From Sphingopyxis sp. (GTDB lineage Bacteria > Pseudomonadota > Alphaproteobacteria > Sphingomonadales > Sphingomonadaceae), in the NCBI GenBank assembly GCA_013821905.1, contig PNJO01000010.1, forward strand, positions 1 to 34,245: 34,245 nt of DNA. Reading direction: 5' to 3'. The position numbers and the translations under genes are program-made. Of the stretch, positions 16,171 to 25,375 are shown in pieces; position 1 is the stretch's first letter, and each line of letters begins with the position of its first letter. The notes under the pieces are model-generated. The model did no database searches, was not told the DNA's origin, and saw only the letters and a list, made by a program, of their open reading frames with translations.

Positions 16171-17424
16171 ATGGGCTGGAGCAACTGGTCGGGCAGCGTC
16201 GTCGCAGCGGCGGGCCTCGTCCGTCCGCGCAGCGAGGACGAACTCGCCGCGCTGGTCCGCAGCGCGCCGCGCCTGCGCGTTACCGGAGCGGGGCACAGCT
16301 TCATGCCGCTGTGCGAATCGGATGCGCTGATCGTCAGCCTCGACGACATGCCCGGCACGATTGCTGTCGCCGCCGACCGCCGCGCTGCGCGCATCCCGGC
16401 GGGCTGGAGCATCCGCCGCCTCACCGCGGCGCTGTGGGAAGAAGGGCTCGCGCTTGCCAACCAGGGCGACGTCAATCCGCAGTCGCTCGCCGGAGCGATG
16501 GCGACGGGCACGCATGGCACCGGCGTCGATCTGGGGTCGCTGTCGACCTTCGCGCGCGGTTTCCGCCTGCTCGATGCGGCGGGCGAAGCGCATTGGTGCG
16601 ACGCCGATACCAATAGTGATCTCTATCAGGCGCAGCGGCTGTCGCTCGGGCTGTTCGGCGTGGCGATGGAGATCGAGGTCGCGGTCGTTCCGGCCTTCCA
16701 TCTCGCCGAGCGAATCGAAAAGCGGCGCTGGGCCGAAATCCGCGAAAGCTATGACGAGCTGGCGGCGCAGCACCGTCACGTCGAATTCTGGTTCTTCCCG
16801 CACAGCGACGACGTGATCCTGAAAACGCTCGATCCGTGCGATCCGTGCGATCCGCCGCCCACGACGACCGACATGGAGGAGGCGACTTTCCGCCGCATCC
16901 TCGACATTTCGGCGCGCCTGCCCTTTTTGACGCCCTTCCTCCAGCGACTGATGATGAAAAGCGGGATTTCGGGGCGGCGGCGCGGTCCGGCGCACAGCAT
17001 CTTCCCGTCCGACCGCACGATCCGGTTCGAGGAGATGGAATATGAAATGCCGCGCGCCGCGGGGCTGGAGACGATCGAAGAGGTGGTGCGCTGGATCCGG
17101 CAGCGGCGGCTGCCCGTCGCCTTTCCGTTCGAATATCGCACCGTCGCCGGCGACGATATCTGGATGAGCCCGATGAACGCGGGCCCGGTCGCCGCGATTT
17201 CGATGCACCAATATGCGAAAATGCCGTGGCAAGGCCTGTTTGCCGAGGCCGAGGCGATCTTTCGCGGCCACGGTGGGCGGCCGCACTGGGCGAAGCGTCA
17301 CACGCTGACGCGCGCCGATGTCGACGCGCTATATCCGATGGCGGGGCGCTATGGCGCGGTGCGCCGCGCCGCCGACCCGACCGGAAAATTCCTCAACCCG
17401 CATCTGGAGGCGCTTTTTGCATGA
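16171..17424 (+). CDS. FAD-binding aldonolactone oxidase-like protein (D-arabinono-1,4-lactone oxidase/alditol oxidase family), 417 aa
   Basis: A VAO/PCMH-fold flavoprotein. NWSGS at the start, VTGAGHSF (His42 is the candidate FAD-attachment position), LANQGDVNPQSLAGAMATGT and HGTG form the FAD-binding domain. The C-terminal ending DPTGKFLNPHLEALF is typical of aldonolactone/alditol oxidases. Expected activity is oxidation of a sugar lactone or polyol with O2 or another acceptor. I use ATG 16171, preceded by GGGAG at 6 nt, over ATG 16153, whose purine tract lies too close. A 9-bp tandem repeat (16831-16857) encodes DPCDPCDPP. The stop overlaps the next start (ATGA at 17421-17424). True substrate unknown. 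Confidence 0.85.
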   Translation: MGWSNWSGSVVAAAGLVRPRSEDELAALVRSAPRLRVTGAGHSFMPLCESDALIVSLDDMPGTIAVAADRRAARIPAGWSIRRLTAALWEEGLALANQGDVNPQSLAGAMATGTHGTGVDLGSLSTFARGFRLLDAAGEAHWCDADTNSDLYQAQRLSLGLFGVAMEIEVAVVPAFHLAERIEKRRWAEIRESYDELAAQHRHVEFWFFPHSDDVILKTLDPCDPCDPPPTTTDMEEATFRRILDISARLPFLTPFLQRLMMKSGISGRRRGPAHSIFPSDRTIRFEEMEYEMPRAAGLETIEEVVRWIRQRRLPVAFPFEYRTVAGDDIWMSPMNAGPVAAISMHQYAKMPWQGLFAEAEAIFRGHGGRPHWAKRHTLTRADVDALYPMAGRYGAVRRAADPTGKFLNPHLEALFA

Positions 17425-18566
17425 ATGACGACCGGACGCTGCACGCCCATCTGATCGGCCGGCAGGGCTCGCGTGCCGACCTCAACACCCCCGCGCTCAC
17501 GCTCGATATCGGGGCGCTCGACCGCAATATCGCGGCGATGGCGGCGCTCGTTGCCGAGCGGGGCGTCGCGCTGCGCCCGCACGCCAAGACACACAAGAGC
17601 GTCGATATCGCCAAGCGCCAGATCGTGGCGGGCGCGGTCGGCGTCTGCTGCGCCAAGATCGGCGAGGCCGAGGCGCTCGTCGAGGGCGGTGTGACCGGCA
17701 TCCTCATCACCTCGCCCGTCGCGGCGCCGCGCGCGATCGAGCGACTGGCGGCGCTCGCCGGGCGCGCCGAGGGGCTGATGGCGGTCATCGACCATCCGGC
17801 GGTCGTCGAGCGGTTGCAGGCCGCGCTCGCGGCGGCCGACGCCCGGCTCGACGTCATCATCGACATCGATCCGGGCATCGCGCGCACGGGCGTCGCATCG
17901 CCCGAAGCGGCGGTTGCGCTGGCCGAACGCGTCGCGGCGTCGCCGAATCTCGTCTGGCGCGGGGTGCAATATTATTGCGGATCGCAGCAGCATATCGAGG
18001 CTTTCGCCGACCGCCGCGCCGCGATCGTCGAGCGCACCGCCTATCTGCAAGAGGTGATCGCTGCGCTCGCCGCCGAGGGCTTCGCGCCCGAAATCGTCAC
18101 CGGATCGGGCACGGGCACGCACCGCATCGACCTCGAACTCGGCGTTTTCACCGAATTGCAGGCGGGCAGCTATGTCTTCATGGACAAGCAATATCTCGAT
18201 TGTGACCTGACCGGCGACGGCGCGGCGCCGTTCGAGGTGTCGCTGGGTGTCGACGCGCGCGTCGTCAGCGCCAACCACAGCGGGCTCGTCACCATCGATG
18301 CCGGCTACAAGTCGCTCTCGACCGACGGCGGGGTTGCCGTGGTTCAGCGCGGCGCGCCCGAAACGGCCTTTTTCGCCTTCATGGGCGACGAACATGCCGC
18401 GCTGATCGCGCCCGAGATCGGCGCCCGGCTCCAGCCGGGCGATCCGGTGAGCCTGACCGTGCCGCACTGCGACCCGACGGTGAATCTCTATGATTATTAC
18501 CATGTCGTCGCGGGCGACACGCTCGTCGATATCTGGCCGGTGAGCGCGCGCGGGCGGGCGCGGTGA
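17421..18566 (+). CDS. D-threonine aldolase / D-serine dehydratase-like PLP enzyme (alanine racemase N-terminal fold), 381 aa
   Basis: A fold-type III PLP enzyme acting on beta-hydroxy-D-amino acids. The PLP lysine is Lys56 in RPHAKTHKS. GTGTHRID and the C-terminal metal site PHCDPTVNLYDYY (His349, Asp351) are present. D-threonine aldolases use His and Asp as the two metal ligands, whereas eukaryotic D-serine dehydratase uses His and Cys one residue apart. The His-Cys-Asp arrangement therefore favours retro-aldol cleavage of D-threonine-like substrates to glycine and an aldehyde, which is an inference. The start ATG overlaps the oxidase stop, and its TGA overlaps the tetR GTG (GTGA), so all three genes are coupled. 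Confidence 0.85.
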   Translation: MNDDRTLHAHLIGRQGSRADLNTPALTLDIGALDRNIAAMAALVAERGVALRPHAKTHKSVDIAKRQIVAGAVGVCCAKIGEAEALVEGGVTGILITSPVAAPRAIERLAALAGRAEGLMAVIDHPAVVERLQAALAAADARLDVIIDIDPGIARTGVASPEAAVALAERVAASPNLVWRGVQYYCGSQQHIEAFADRRAAIVERTAYLQEVIAALAAEGFAPEIVTGSGTGTHRIDLELGVFTELQAGSYVFMDKQYLDCDLTGDGAAPFEVSLGVDARVVSANHSGLVTIDAGYKSLSTDGGVAVVQRGAPETAFFAFMGDEHAALIAPEIGARLQPGDPVSLTVPHCDPTVNLYDYYHVVAGDTLVDIWPVSARGRAR

Positions 18567-19189
18567 ACGGCGCGGTCGCGGCGAAGCGTCGGCCGCAACA
18601 GGACCGCGCGCGCCAGACGCAGGCGCGCCTGCTCGATGTTGCGGGCGAACTGCTCGCCGAGGTCGGGATCGAGCGGATTTCGACCAATATGATCGCGGCG
18701 CGCGCCGGCCTCTCGCCCCCCGCGCTCTACCGATATTATGACGATAAATATGCGGTGCTCGAAGCGCTCGGGCGGCGGCTGATGGCGCGCCAGAATGCGG
18801 TGCTCGATGCGTGGATCGCGCGTCACGGACCGGGCGGCATCGCGGACATGGCGGAGCATGTCGGCGATCTGCTCGCCGTCAATGCCGCCGTGACGCGCGC
18901 CGAGCCGGGGGCGGTGTGGATCCTCCGCGCGCTGCACGCGACGCCGCGCCTCGTCCACGTCCGGCTCGAATCGCACCGGCAGGTGACCGACCGGCTGGCC
19001 GACGCCTGCGCGCCGCACCTGCCGGGCCTGTCGCGCGACCGGCTGTGGCAGCGCCTGCGTCTCGCGGTCGAGATCGGTTTCGCCGCCGACGAGATGCTTT
19101 ACGAGGAGGATCGCGTCTCGGCGATGGCGGTGCTGGACGACGTCGCGCAGATGCTCCGTCCGCTGATGCTCGACCTTGCCGCCGGCTGA
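18563..19189 (+). CDS. TetR/AcrR-family transcriptional regulator, 208 aa
   Basis: The N-terminal helix-turn-helix at residues 38-60 (RISTNMIAARAGLSPPALYRYY) matches the TetR DNA-binding domain. The remaining 140 residues are the variable ligand/dimer domain. It starts with GTG at 18563 overlapping the aldolase stop and is the last gene of the three-gene cassette, so it probably regulates that cassette. The palindrome at 16111-16122 is a candidate site. The ligand is unknown. A 58-bp gap separates it from mrcA. Confidence 0.9.
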   Translation: MNGAVAAKRRPQQDRARQTQARLLDVAGELLAEVGIERISTNMIAARAGLSPPALYRYYDDKYAVLEALGRRLMARQNAVLDAWIARHGPGGIADMAEHVGDLLAVNAAVTRAEPGAVWILRALHATPRLVHVRLESHRQVTDRLADACAPHLPGLSRDRLWQRLRLAVEIGFAADEMLYEEDRVSAMAVLDDVAQMLRPLMLDLAAG

Positions 19190-19247
19190 CCGGCCCGCCG
19201 CAACCATACTTCCCTTTCGGCGAAGCAGGCTTTAGAGGCTTGGGCCT

Positions 19248-21767
19248 ATGGTCGCCGACAGCACGTCCCATTTCCGCCTCCGCCTTCGCCGCGATAGCAA
19301 TGCCGTGATCAACTGGTTCCGCGACATGTGGACGCGGCGCTGGTTCCGCTGGCTCGGTTGGCTCGCGCTCGCGGGCCTGCTCGGTATCGCGTTGATCTGG
19401 GTGGTCTTCGCGCGCGACCTGCCGTCGGTCGACCAGCTGCGCGACTATGAGCCGCCGCTGCCGACGATGGTTCGCGACGGCGAGGGCAAACCGGTGCACA
19501 GCTATGCCCGCGAACGGCGCGTCCAGCTCGAATATAGCGAATATCCGCAGCTCCTCGTGCGCTCCTTTCTCGCTGCCGAGGACAAGACTTTCTTCGAACA
19601 TGGCGGCATCGACTATCCGGGCATCGCGACCGCCATCATCACCAACCTGACCAACAGCGGCCGCCCGGTCGGCGCCTCGACGATCACGCAGCAGGTCGCG
19701 AAGAATCTGCTGCTGACCAACGAGCTCAGCTATCGCCGCAAGGTGCGCGAGGCGATCCTCGCGATGCGCATCGAGAGTGCTCTGACCAAGGAACAAATTC
19801 TCGAGCTTTACCTCAACGAAATCCCGCTCGGCCGCCGCAGCTTCGGCGTCCAGGCGGCGAGCCGGGCCTATTTCGACAAGGATGTAGACCAGCTCCAGCT
19901 CCACGAAATGGCCTTCCTCGCCATCCTCCCCAAGGCGCCGGAAAAATACGGCCGTGCGCGTTTCGAGCGCGAGGCGCTGGCTCGCCGCAATTTCGTGCTC
20001 GGCGCGATGGAAAGCAACGGCTGGATCAGCGCCGCGCAGCGCGACGCCGCGCGCGCGATGCCGCTCGGCCTCACCAACAGCGGCAACCGCGCGGTGGCGC
20101 AGGTCGGCGGCTATTATATGGAAGAGGTACGGCGCCAGCTGATCGCCGAATTCGGCGAGACCGCCGACAATGGCCCGCACAGCGTCTATGCCGGCGGCCT
20201 CTGGGTGCGCACGCCCTTCGACGGCAAGATGCAGACGGGCGCGACGATGGCGCTGCGCAAGGGGCTGCAGCGCTATGACGCGGGCAAGGGCTGGTCGGGC
20301 CCGATCGCGACGATCGAGGCCGACGACCAGTGGCAGAGCCGCCTCGCGTCGAGCTTCATCGGGATCGACTACGACAATTGGCGCGTCGCCGCGGTGCTGT
20401 CGAAATCGCCGACCGCCGCGCGCCTCGGCTTCGCCAACGGCGACACCGGCACGCTGCCCGCGAGCGCCGCGGCGCTGGGCTATCGCAAGACCGGCGGCAG
20501 CGCTTTTTCGGCGATGCGTCCGGGCGACCTGATCGTCGTCAAGTCGAGCGGCGGCAGCACCTATGCGCTGCGCAACATTCCCGAAGTGTCGGGGGGCATG
20601 ATTGTCGAAAGCCCGCATTCGGGCCGCATCTACGCGATGCAGGGCGGCTTCGACGTGCGCCTGTCGCCCTTCAACCGCGCGACGCAGGCCGAGCGCCAGC
20701 CGGGTTCGACGATCAAGCCCTTCGTCTATGCCGCCGCGCTCGACAATGGCATGACCCCTGCGACAATGATCGTCGACGGGCCCTTCTGCGTCTATCAGGG
20801 CGCGCGTTTCGGCAACAAATGCTTCCGCAACTTCGGCGGCGCGGGCGGGTCGGGCGAACATACGATGCGCTGGGGCCTCGAACAGTCGCGCAACCTGATG
20901 ACGGTGCGCGCGGCGAGCCAGGTCGGCATGGAACCGATCGTCGAGACGATCCAGACGATGGGGATCGGCAAGCACGAGCCCTATCTGTCCACCGCGCTCG
21001 GCGCCGGTTCGACGACGGTCGAGAAAATGACCAACGCCTATGCGATGCTCGTCAACCACGGTCGCTCGCTCAAGCCGCGCGTCATCGATTATGCGCAGGA
21101 TCGCCGGGGCAAGGTGATCTTCCCGAAGAACTGGAGGCCGTGCGACGGCTGCAACAAGAAGGATTGGGACGGCAAGCCGATGCCGCGCTTCACCGCGTCG
21201 GGCAAGCAGCTGATGGACCCGATCACCGCCTATCAGGTCGTCCATATGCTCGAAGGCGTCGTCCAGCGCGGCACCGCGGTGCGCCTGCGTGACCTCGGCG
21301 TGCCGCTCTTCGGCAAGACGGGCACGACATCGGGTCCGAACGACGTCTGGTTTGTCGGCGGCACCCCCGACGTGGTCGCGGGCATGTATATCGGCTTCGA
21401 CCAGCCGCGCAGTATGGGCGGCTATGCCCAGGGCGGCAGCTATGCGGCGCCGATCTTCAAGGATTTCGCGCTCGCCGCGCTCGCCGACCGCCAGCCGATC
21501 CCCTTCTCGGCGCCGAAGGGCGTGCGCATGGTCCGCATCGACCGCCAGTCGGGCCGCCGCGTCTATGGCAGCTGGCCGGGCACCGATCCCAAGGCGTCGA
21601 TCATCTGGGAAGCGTTCAAGCCCGAAAGCGAACCGCGCCGGACGATCCGCGAAGAGGAGATCAAGCCGATCAGGACGCAGCGGCGGACGACCGGCGGCGC
21701 GGCGCAAAAGGGGACGTCGGGCCGGAGCGACAGCGACTTCCTCGACGACCGCGGCGGCATTATCTGA
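19248..21767 (+). CDS. mrcA: Penicillin-binding protein 1A (bifunctional class A PBP), 839 aa
   Basis: It polymerises and cross-links peptidoglycan at the cytoplasmic membrane. A single transmembrane helix (about 37-53) is followed by the GT51 glycosyltransferase domain, with catalytic Glu111 in [21 protein letters not shown] and [10 protein letters not shown]. The transpeptidase domain has SxxK S487-T-I-K490, SRN at 547-549 and KTGTT at 690-694. Residues 700-839 end in a basic low-complexity tail. ATG 19248 has GAGG about 10 nt upstream; a start nearer WTRRWFRW is possible. The amidase, PBP1A and RF2 genes form a conserved block in many alphaproteobacteria, here broken by the upstream cassette. 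Confidence 0.95.
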   Translation: MVADSTSHFRLRLRRDSNAVINWFRDMWTRRWFRWLGWLALAGLLGIALIWVVFARDLPSVDQLRDYEPPLPTMVRDGEGKPVHSYARERRVQLEYSEYPQLLVRSFLAAEDKTFFEHGGIDYPGIATAIITNLTNSGRPVGASTITQQVAKNLLLTNELSYRRKVREAILAMRIESALTKEQILELYLNEIPLGRRSFGVQAASRAYFDKDVDQLQLHEMAFLAILPKAPEKYGRARFEREALARRNFVLGAMESNGWISAAQRDAARAMPLGLTNSGNRAVAQVGGYYMEEVRRQLIAEFGETADNGPHSVYAGGLWVRTPFDGKMQTGATMALRKGLQRYDAGKGWSGPIATIEADDQWQSRLASSFIGIDYDNWRVAAVLSKSPTAARLGFANGDTGTLPASAAALGYRKTGGSAFSAMRPGDLIVVKSSGGSTYALRNIPEVSGGMIVESPHSGRIYAMQGGFDVRLSPFNRATQAERQPGSTIKPFVYAAALDNGMTPATMIVDGPFCVYQGARFGNKCFRNFGGAGGSGEHTMRWGLEQSRNLMTVRAASQVGMEPIVETIQTMGIGKHEPYLSTALGAGSTTVEKMTNAYAMLVNHGRSLKPRVIDYAQDRRGKVIFPKNWRPCDGCNKKDWDGKPMPRFTASGKQLMDPITAYQVVHMLEGVVQRGTAVRLRDLGVPLFGKTGTTSGPNDVWFVGGTPDVVAGMYIGFDQPRSMGGYAQGGSYAAPIFKDFALAALADRQPIPFSAPKGVRMVRIDRQSGRRVYGSWPGTDPKASIIWEAFKPESEPRRTIREEEIKPIRTQRRTTGGAAQKGTSGRSDSDFLDDRGGII

Positions 21768-21837
21768 CGCTGCGCCTTCTTCCCCTGCGGCGTTTGAGGC
21801 CGTAAGGGCGGGATCAACATATTTCAGGAGCCAAGAC

Positions 21838-22965
21838 ATGCGCGCCGAAGCGCAGGACCATATCGACACGATCAACGCCGCGCTGGCGTTGCTGCGCCGC
21901 TTTCTCGACTGGGACCGCGCGGTGCGCCGGCTCGACGAACTCAATGCCAAGGTCGAGGACCCGACGCTGTGGAACAATCCCAGGGCGGCGCAGGAAGTGA
22001 TGCGCGAACGCCGGCGGCTCGATGAGGCGATCACCGCAACGCGCGCGATCGAGCAGGAGCGCGACGATACCGCCGAGTTGATCGAACTGGCCGAGATGGA
22101 AGGCGACGAGGCGCTGGTCGACGATGCCGTCGCCAGCCTCGCCGCGCTTGCCGCACGCGCCGAGGACGACAAGATCAAGGCGCTGCTCGCGGGCGAAGCC
22201 GACGCCAACGACGCCTATATCGAGGTCCATGCCGGCGCCGGCGGCACCGAAAGCCAGGACTGGGCCGAGATGCTGCAGCGCATGTATATGCGCTGGGCCG
22301 AAAAGCGCGGCATGAAGGTCGAGCTGGTCGAATATCAGGCGGGCGAGCAGGCGGGGATCAAGTCGGCGACGATGCTGGTGAAGGGCGAGAATGCCTATGG
22401 CTATGCGAAGACCGAAAGCGGGGTCCACCGCCTCGTCCGCATCTCGCCCTACGACAGCTCGGCGCGCCGCCACACCAGCTTCTCGAGCGTCTGGGTCTAT
22501 CCGGTGATCGACGACAATATCGAGATCGAGATCAACGAAGGCGACCTCAAGATCGACACCTATCGTGCCTCGGGCGCGGGCGGCCAGCACGTCAACACGA
22601 CCGATTCGGCGGTGCGCATCACGCACATCCCCACCGGCATCGTCGTCGCGAGCCAGAACGACCGGTCGCAGCACAAGAACCGCGCGACCGCAATGGGGAT
22701 GCTGAAGGCGCGCATGTACGAGGCCGAGCTGCAGAAGCGCGAGGCCGCGGCATCGGGCGAATATCAGGCCAAGACCGAGATCGGCTGGGGCCACCAGATC
22801 CGCTCCTATGTCCTCCAGCCCTATCAGCTGGTGAAGGATCTGCGCACCGGCGTCACCTCGACGGCACCCGGCGACGTGCTCGACGGCGCGCTCGACCCCT
22901 TCATGGCGGCGGCATTGTCGCAGAAGGTGACGGGCGAAAAGGTCGAGGTGGAGGATATCGATTGA
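21838..22965 (+). CDS. prfB: Peptide chain release factor 2 (RF2), 375 aa
   Basis: It terminates translation at UGA/UAA. The peptidyl-tRNA hydrolysis motif GGQ is at residues 248-250 ([10 protein letters not shown]). The codon-recognition tripeptide position reads SPY (203-205) instead of the E. coli SPF. The start ATG 21838 has AGGAG 8 nt upstream. Where E. coli prfB carries its programmed +1 frameshift (CUU UGA C), this gene reads CTC GAC TGG (Leu23-Asp24-Trp25) in an uninterrupted frame, so no frameshift autoregulation is possible. Its TGA overlaps the TTG start of the next gene. Confidence 0.96.
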   Translation: MRAEAQDHIDTINAALALLRRFLDWDRAVRRLDELNAKVEDPTLWNNPRAAQEVMRERRRLDEAITATRAIEQERDDTAELIELAEMEGDEALVDDAVASLAALAARAEDDKIKALLAGEADANDAYIEVHAGAGGTESQDWAEMLQRMYMRWAEKRGMKVELVEYQAGEQAGIKSATMLVKGENAYGYAKTESGVHRLVRISPYDSSARRHTSFSSVWVYPVIDDNIEIEINEGDLKIDTYRASGAGGQHVNTTDSAVRITHIPTGIVVASQNDRSQHKNRATAMGMLKARMYEAELQKREAAASGEYQAKTEIGWGHQIRSYVLQPYQLVKDLRTGVTSTAPGDVLDGALDPFMAAALSQKVTGEKVEVEDID

Positions 22966-23687
22966 TCCGGCGCGCCGTCGTCCTGGCCGCGTTGACGCTG
23001 TTGTCGCTGCTCGGCGGCTGCGACGCGCCGTGGAGCGACGATAGCGACCGGCTCGAGACGGCGCGCAAATTTCCGCCCGCCGACCGCCCGGTCGCGCCGA
23101 CCGTCTCGACCAAATGGTCGACCGAGGAAGCGCGCGACCGGGTCAACGAGGCCGAGGACGTCATGGATTCGGCCGACGTCCGTCCCGGCATGACCGTCGC
23201 CGACATCGGCGCGGGCGACGGCTATTACACCGTCCGGCTCGCGCAGCGCGTCGGCACCGGCGGGCGGGTGCTCGCGCAGGACATCCTGCCCGAGGTGATC
23301 GAGCGGCTCGCCGACCGCGTCGCGCGCGAGCGGCTCGACAATGTCTCGCTGAAGCTCGGCGCGGTCGACGATCCGCGGCTTCCCGCGAACAGCTTCGACC
23401 GCGTCTTCATGGTCCATATGTATCACGAGATCGGCGAGCCCTATGCCTTTCTGTGGCGGTTGCGGTCGGCGTTGCGCCGCGGCGGGCAGGTGCTCGTCGT
23501 CGACGGCGACCGGCCGATCGCCGATCATGGCACACCCTTCCGCCTGCTCGTCTGCGAGTTCGAGGCGGTGGGCTACAAGCTCGTCTCCTATGACGACAAG
23601 CAACATGCCGGGGGTTATCTCGCGCGCTTCGTGCCCGCGGGCAAAAGGCCCGATCCCGAGCAGATCAAGGTCTGCGACAATCCCTGA
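22962..23687 (+). CDS. Lipoprotein-like class I SAM-dependent methyltransferase, 241 aa
   Basis: The frame starts at TTG 22962, overlapping the prfB stop (TTGA), with GGAGG 8 nt upstream. Residues 1-20 form a signal with lipobox LLGGC (Cys20), predicting export and lipidation. Residues about 66-215 form a Rossmann methyltransferase core with motif [13 protein letters not shown] (79-90), DIL as the second-strand acid and [13 protein letters not shown] as motif IV. The combination of an export signal and a SAM-binding fold is odd, because SAM is cytosolic. It may bind another ligand or be an inactive binding protein. The substrate is unknown. Confidence 0.85.
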   Translation: MIRRAVVLAALTLLSLLGGCDAPWSDDSDRLETARKFPPADRPVAPTVSTKWSTEEARDRVNEAEDVMDSADVRPGMTVADIGAGDGYYTVRLAQRVGTGGRVLAQDILPEVIERLADRVARERLDNVSLKLGAVDDPRLPANSFDRVFMVHMYHEIGEPYAFLWRLRSALRRGGQVLVVDGDRPIADHGTPFRLLVCEFEAVGYKLVSYDDKQHAGGYLARFVPAGKRPDPEQIKVCDNP

Positions 23688-23689
23688 TG

Positions 23690-23740
23690 GACGATCGGCG
23701 GATCGTCGGGCCCTAATAGACGATCACCTGATCGTCGGGC
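23690..23740. repeat. Tandem duplicated hairpin at the convergent gene ends
   Basis: Two 22-nt units, 23690-23711 and 23719-23740, match at 19 of 22 positions. Each forms a 7-bp GACGATC/GATCGTC stem with a 4-nt loop. The first lies in the gap after the methyltransferase gene, and the second encodes the last residues of the convergent DsrE-like protein. Position suggests a transcription end for both genes, but no T-run follows. Confidence 0.6.
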
Positions 23741-24078
23741 GTCGCGGCGGCAAGGAAGCTGACGAGGCCGCCGGCGCGCACCTGCGGCACCAGCTCGCTC
23801 GCCGTCATGCCGACGAGCGCCATGCCCGACTGGCAGACGGTCAGGCCGACGTCCATCGCCGCTGCCTCGGCGATCAGCGAGGCGAGGTCGGGCTGTCCCG
23901 CCGCGCGCCGCGCCGCATCGCCCTCGAACGCCACGGGGGTGCGGAGCAGGGCGACGGCAGCGCCCTGCAGGAAGATGCGCGCCGGGCGGCCCAGCGCGGA
24001 GGCGGCGGTCGCGGCCTCCAGCGCGGCGTAGAAACGCTCGCCCTCGGCCGAGGCGACGATGATGTTCAGCCCCGGCAT
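23713..24078 (-). CDS. DsrE-family-like small protein, 121 aa
   Basis: A compact alpha/beta protein beginning MPGLNIIVASAEGERFYAAL, with a conserved-type cysteine loop MDVGLTVCQSGMALVGM near residues 75-91. Both are characteristic of DsrE/DsrF-like sulfur-carrier or peroxiredoxin-like proteins. It starts at ATG 24078 inside the last codons of the ThiF-like gene (13-bp overlap), so the two are co-translated. Pairing with an E1-like adenylyltransferase that has a candidate catalytic cysteine suggests sulfur transfer, but no ThiS/MoaD-like carrier is in the window. Function is inferred from fold and context. Confidence 0.72.
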   Translation of the reverse strand: MPGLNIIVASAEGERFYAALEAATAASALGRPARIFLQGAAVALLRTPVAFEGDAARRAAGQPDLASLIAEAAAMDVGLTVCQSGMALVGMTASELVPQVRAGGLVSFLAAATPDDQVIVY

Positions 24079-24815
24079 GTCGGGCACCCCGGATCCTTGG
24101 CAACCCCGATTTCGCGCCAGCGGCGATCGAGCATGTCGATGATCGCGAGCCGTCCGGTCAGCATCTGCCCCCAGCCGGTGAGCGCGCGCACCGCCTCGAG
24201 CGCCGCCATCGTCCCGATCATCCCCGCGAGCGCCCCCATCACGCCGGTTTCGGCGCAGTTCAGCCCCTGCTGGTTCGGATCGTTGCCGACTAGGCAGGCG
24301 TAGCAAGGGCTGTCCGGCCGCCAGCCTTCGTAGAGCGCGACCTGCCCCTCGAACGCACCGATCGCGGCGGAGAGCAGCGGGATGCGGAGCGCGACCGCGG
24401 CGCGGTTGACGCCAAGCCGCGTCGCGAAATTGTCGCAGCCGTCGAGAATCAGGTCGGCGCCGGCGAGCAGCGCGGCGGCGTTGTCCGCGCCCAGCCGCTC
24501 GGCGACCGCGAGAACCTCGACATTCGGGTTGATGCGCCGCGCGGCATCGGCGGCGACCGTCGCCTTGGATGCGCCGATATCGGCGTCGGCGAACAGCGGC
24601 TGGCGGTGCAGGTTGCTGAGCTCGACGACATCATCGTCGATGATCGTCAGCGTGCCCACCCCCGCCGCCGCGAGATAGGTGATCGCCGGACAGCCGATCC
24701 CGCCGGCACCGACGACGGCAATATGGCTCGCCTTCAGTTTCGCCTGCCCCGCGCCGCCGAAAGGGGGCACGATGATCTGGCGCGCGTAGCGGTCGAGTTC
24801 GGCGTCCGACAGCAA
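24066..24815 (-). CDS. ThiF/MoeB/HesA-family adenylyltransferase (E1-like), 249 aa
   Basis: It would activate the C-terminal Gly-Gly of a ubiquitin-like sulfur carrier by adenylation. The ATP motif GAGGIG is at 36-41, and DDDVVELSNLHRQPLF at 60-75 is the family signature. Zinc pairs are CYAC (171-174) and CPTC (244-247). A catalytic-cysteine candidate is Cys187 in GLNCAETGVMG. Length matches MoeB/ThiF. The start is TTG 24815, two bases after the dut stop, without a clear RBS, suggesting coupling. It cannot be assigned to thiamine or molybdopterin synthesis from sequence alone; no thi or moa genes are nearby. Confidence 0.9.
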   Translation of the reverse strand: MLSDAELDRYARQIIVPPFGGAGQAKLKASHIAVVGAGGIGCPAITYLAAAGVGTLTIIDDDVVELSNLHRQPLFADADIGASKATVAADAARRINPNVEVLAVAERLGADNAAALLAGADLILDGCDNFATRLGVNRAAVALRIPLLSAAIGAFEGQVALYEGWRPDSPCYACLVGNDPNQQGLNCAETGVMGALAGMIGTMAALEAVRALTGWGQMLTGRLAIIDMLDRRWREIGVAKDPGCPTCRG

Positions 24816-24817
24816 GG

Positions 24818-25375
24818 CTATTCGCCGGGCTGGCGCAACTTCATCGCGGCGAGCGATCCGACATTGTCGGGGATATGGTCGTCCTCGACCTCGTCGGCGG
24901 CTTCGCTCGCGACGCCCGTCGATCCGAAACCGCCCGCGCCGCGCGCGGTTTCGTCCAGCGTCTCGACCTCGGCAAAGGCGGCGCGCTGGACGGGCGCGGG
25001 AACGAGCTGCGCGATGCGGTCGCCGCGCTTGATGTCGAAGGGCTCGTCGCCGAGGTTGGCGAGGATCACCTTCACTTCGCCGCGATAGTCGCTGTCGATC
25101 GTGCCCGGCGTGTTGAGGCAGGTGATGCCATGCTTGAGCGCGAGGCCCGAGCGCGGGCGGACCTGCACTTCATAGCCGACGGGGATCGCCATCGCGAAAC
25201 CGGTTGCGACCGCGTGGCGCGTGCCGGGACGGATCGTCAGCGTCTCGGCCGCGACGACGTCCATCCCCGCCGCGCCATCGCTGGCATAGGCGGGCAGGGG
25301 CAGGCCGCCGCCGTTGGGCAGCCGCTGGATGGCGATTTCAATCTCTTTCGAGGGGGAGGCGGCTTTCGAGCTCAT
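24818..25375 (-). CDS. dut: dUTP diphosphatase (dUTPase), 185 aa
   Basis: It hydrolyses dUTP to dUMP and PPi as a trimer. All five motifs are visible: AGMDV (36-40), PRSGLA (74-79), GTIDSDYRG (91-99), GDRIAQLV (118-125) and the glycine-rich motif [10 protein letters not shown] (145-154). Most bacterial dUTPases end just after motif V; here a 31-residue, partly acidic tail ([16 protein letters not shown] and onward) follows. The ATG at 25375 lies inside the end of coaBC (38-bp overlap). The coaBC-dut order is common in proteobacteria. Confidence 0.96.
   Translation of the reverse strand: MSSKAASPSKEIEIAIQRLPNGGGLPLPAYASDGAAGMDVVAAETLTIRPGTRHAVATGFAMAIPVGYEVQVRPRSGLALKHGITCLNTPGTIDSDYRGEVKVILANLGDEPFDIKRGDRIAQLVPAPVQRAAFAEVETLDETARGAGGFGSTGVASEAADEVEDDHIPDNVGSLAAMKLRQPGE

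Noticed and set aside
18879-22208. A 1109-codon open frame on the minus strand opposite mrcA and prfB
   Set aside because: Mrca, prfB and tetR on the plus strand have complete family motifs; the antisense frame is Arg/Asp/His-rich with no recognisable domain, a usual by-product of GC-rich codon third positions.
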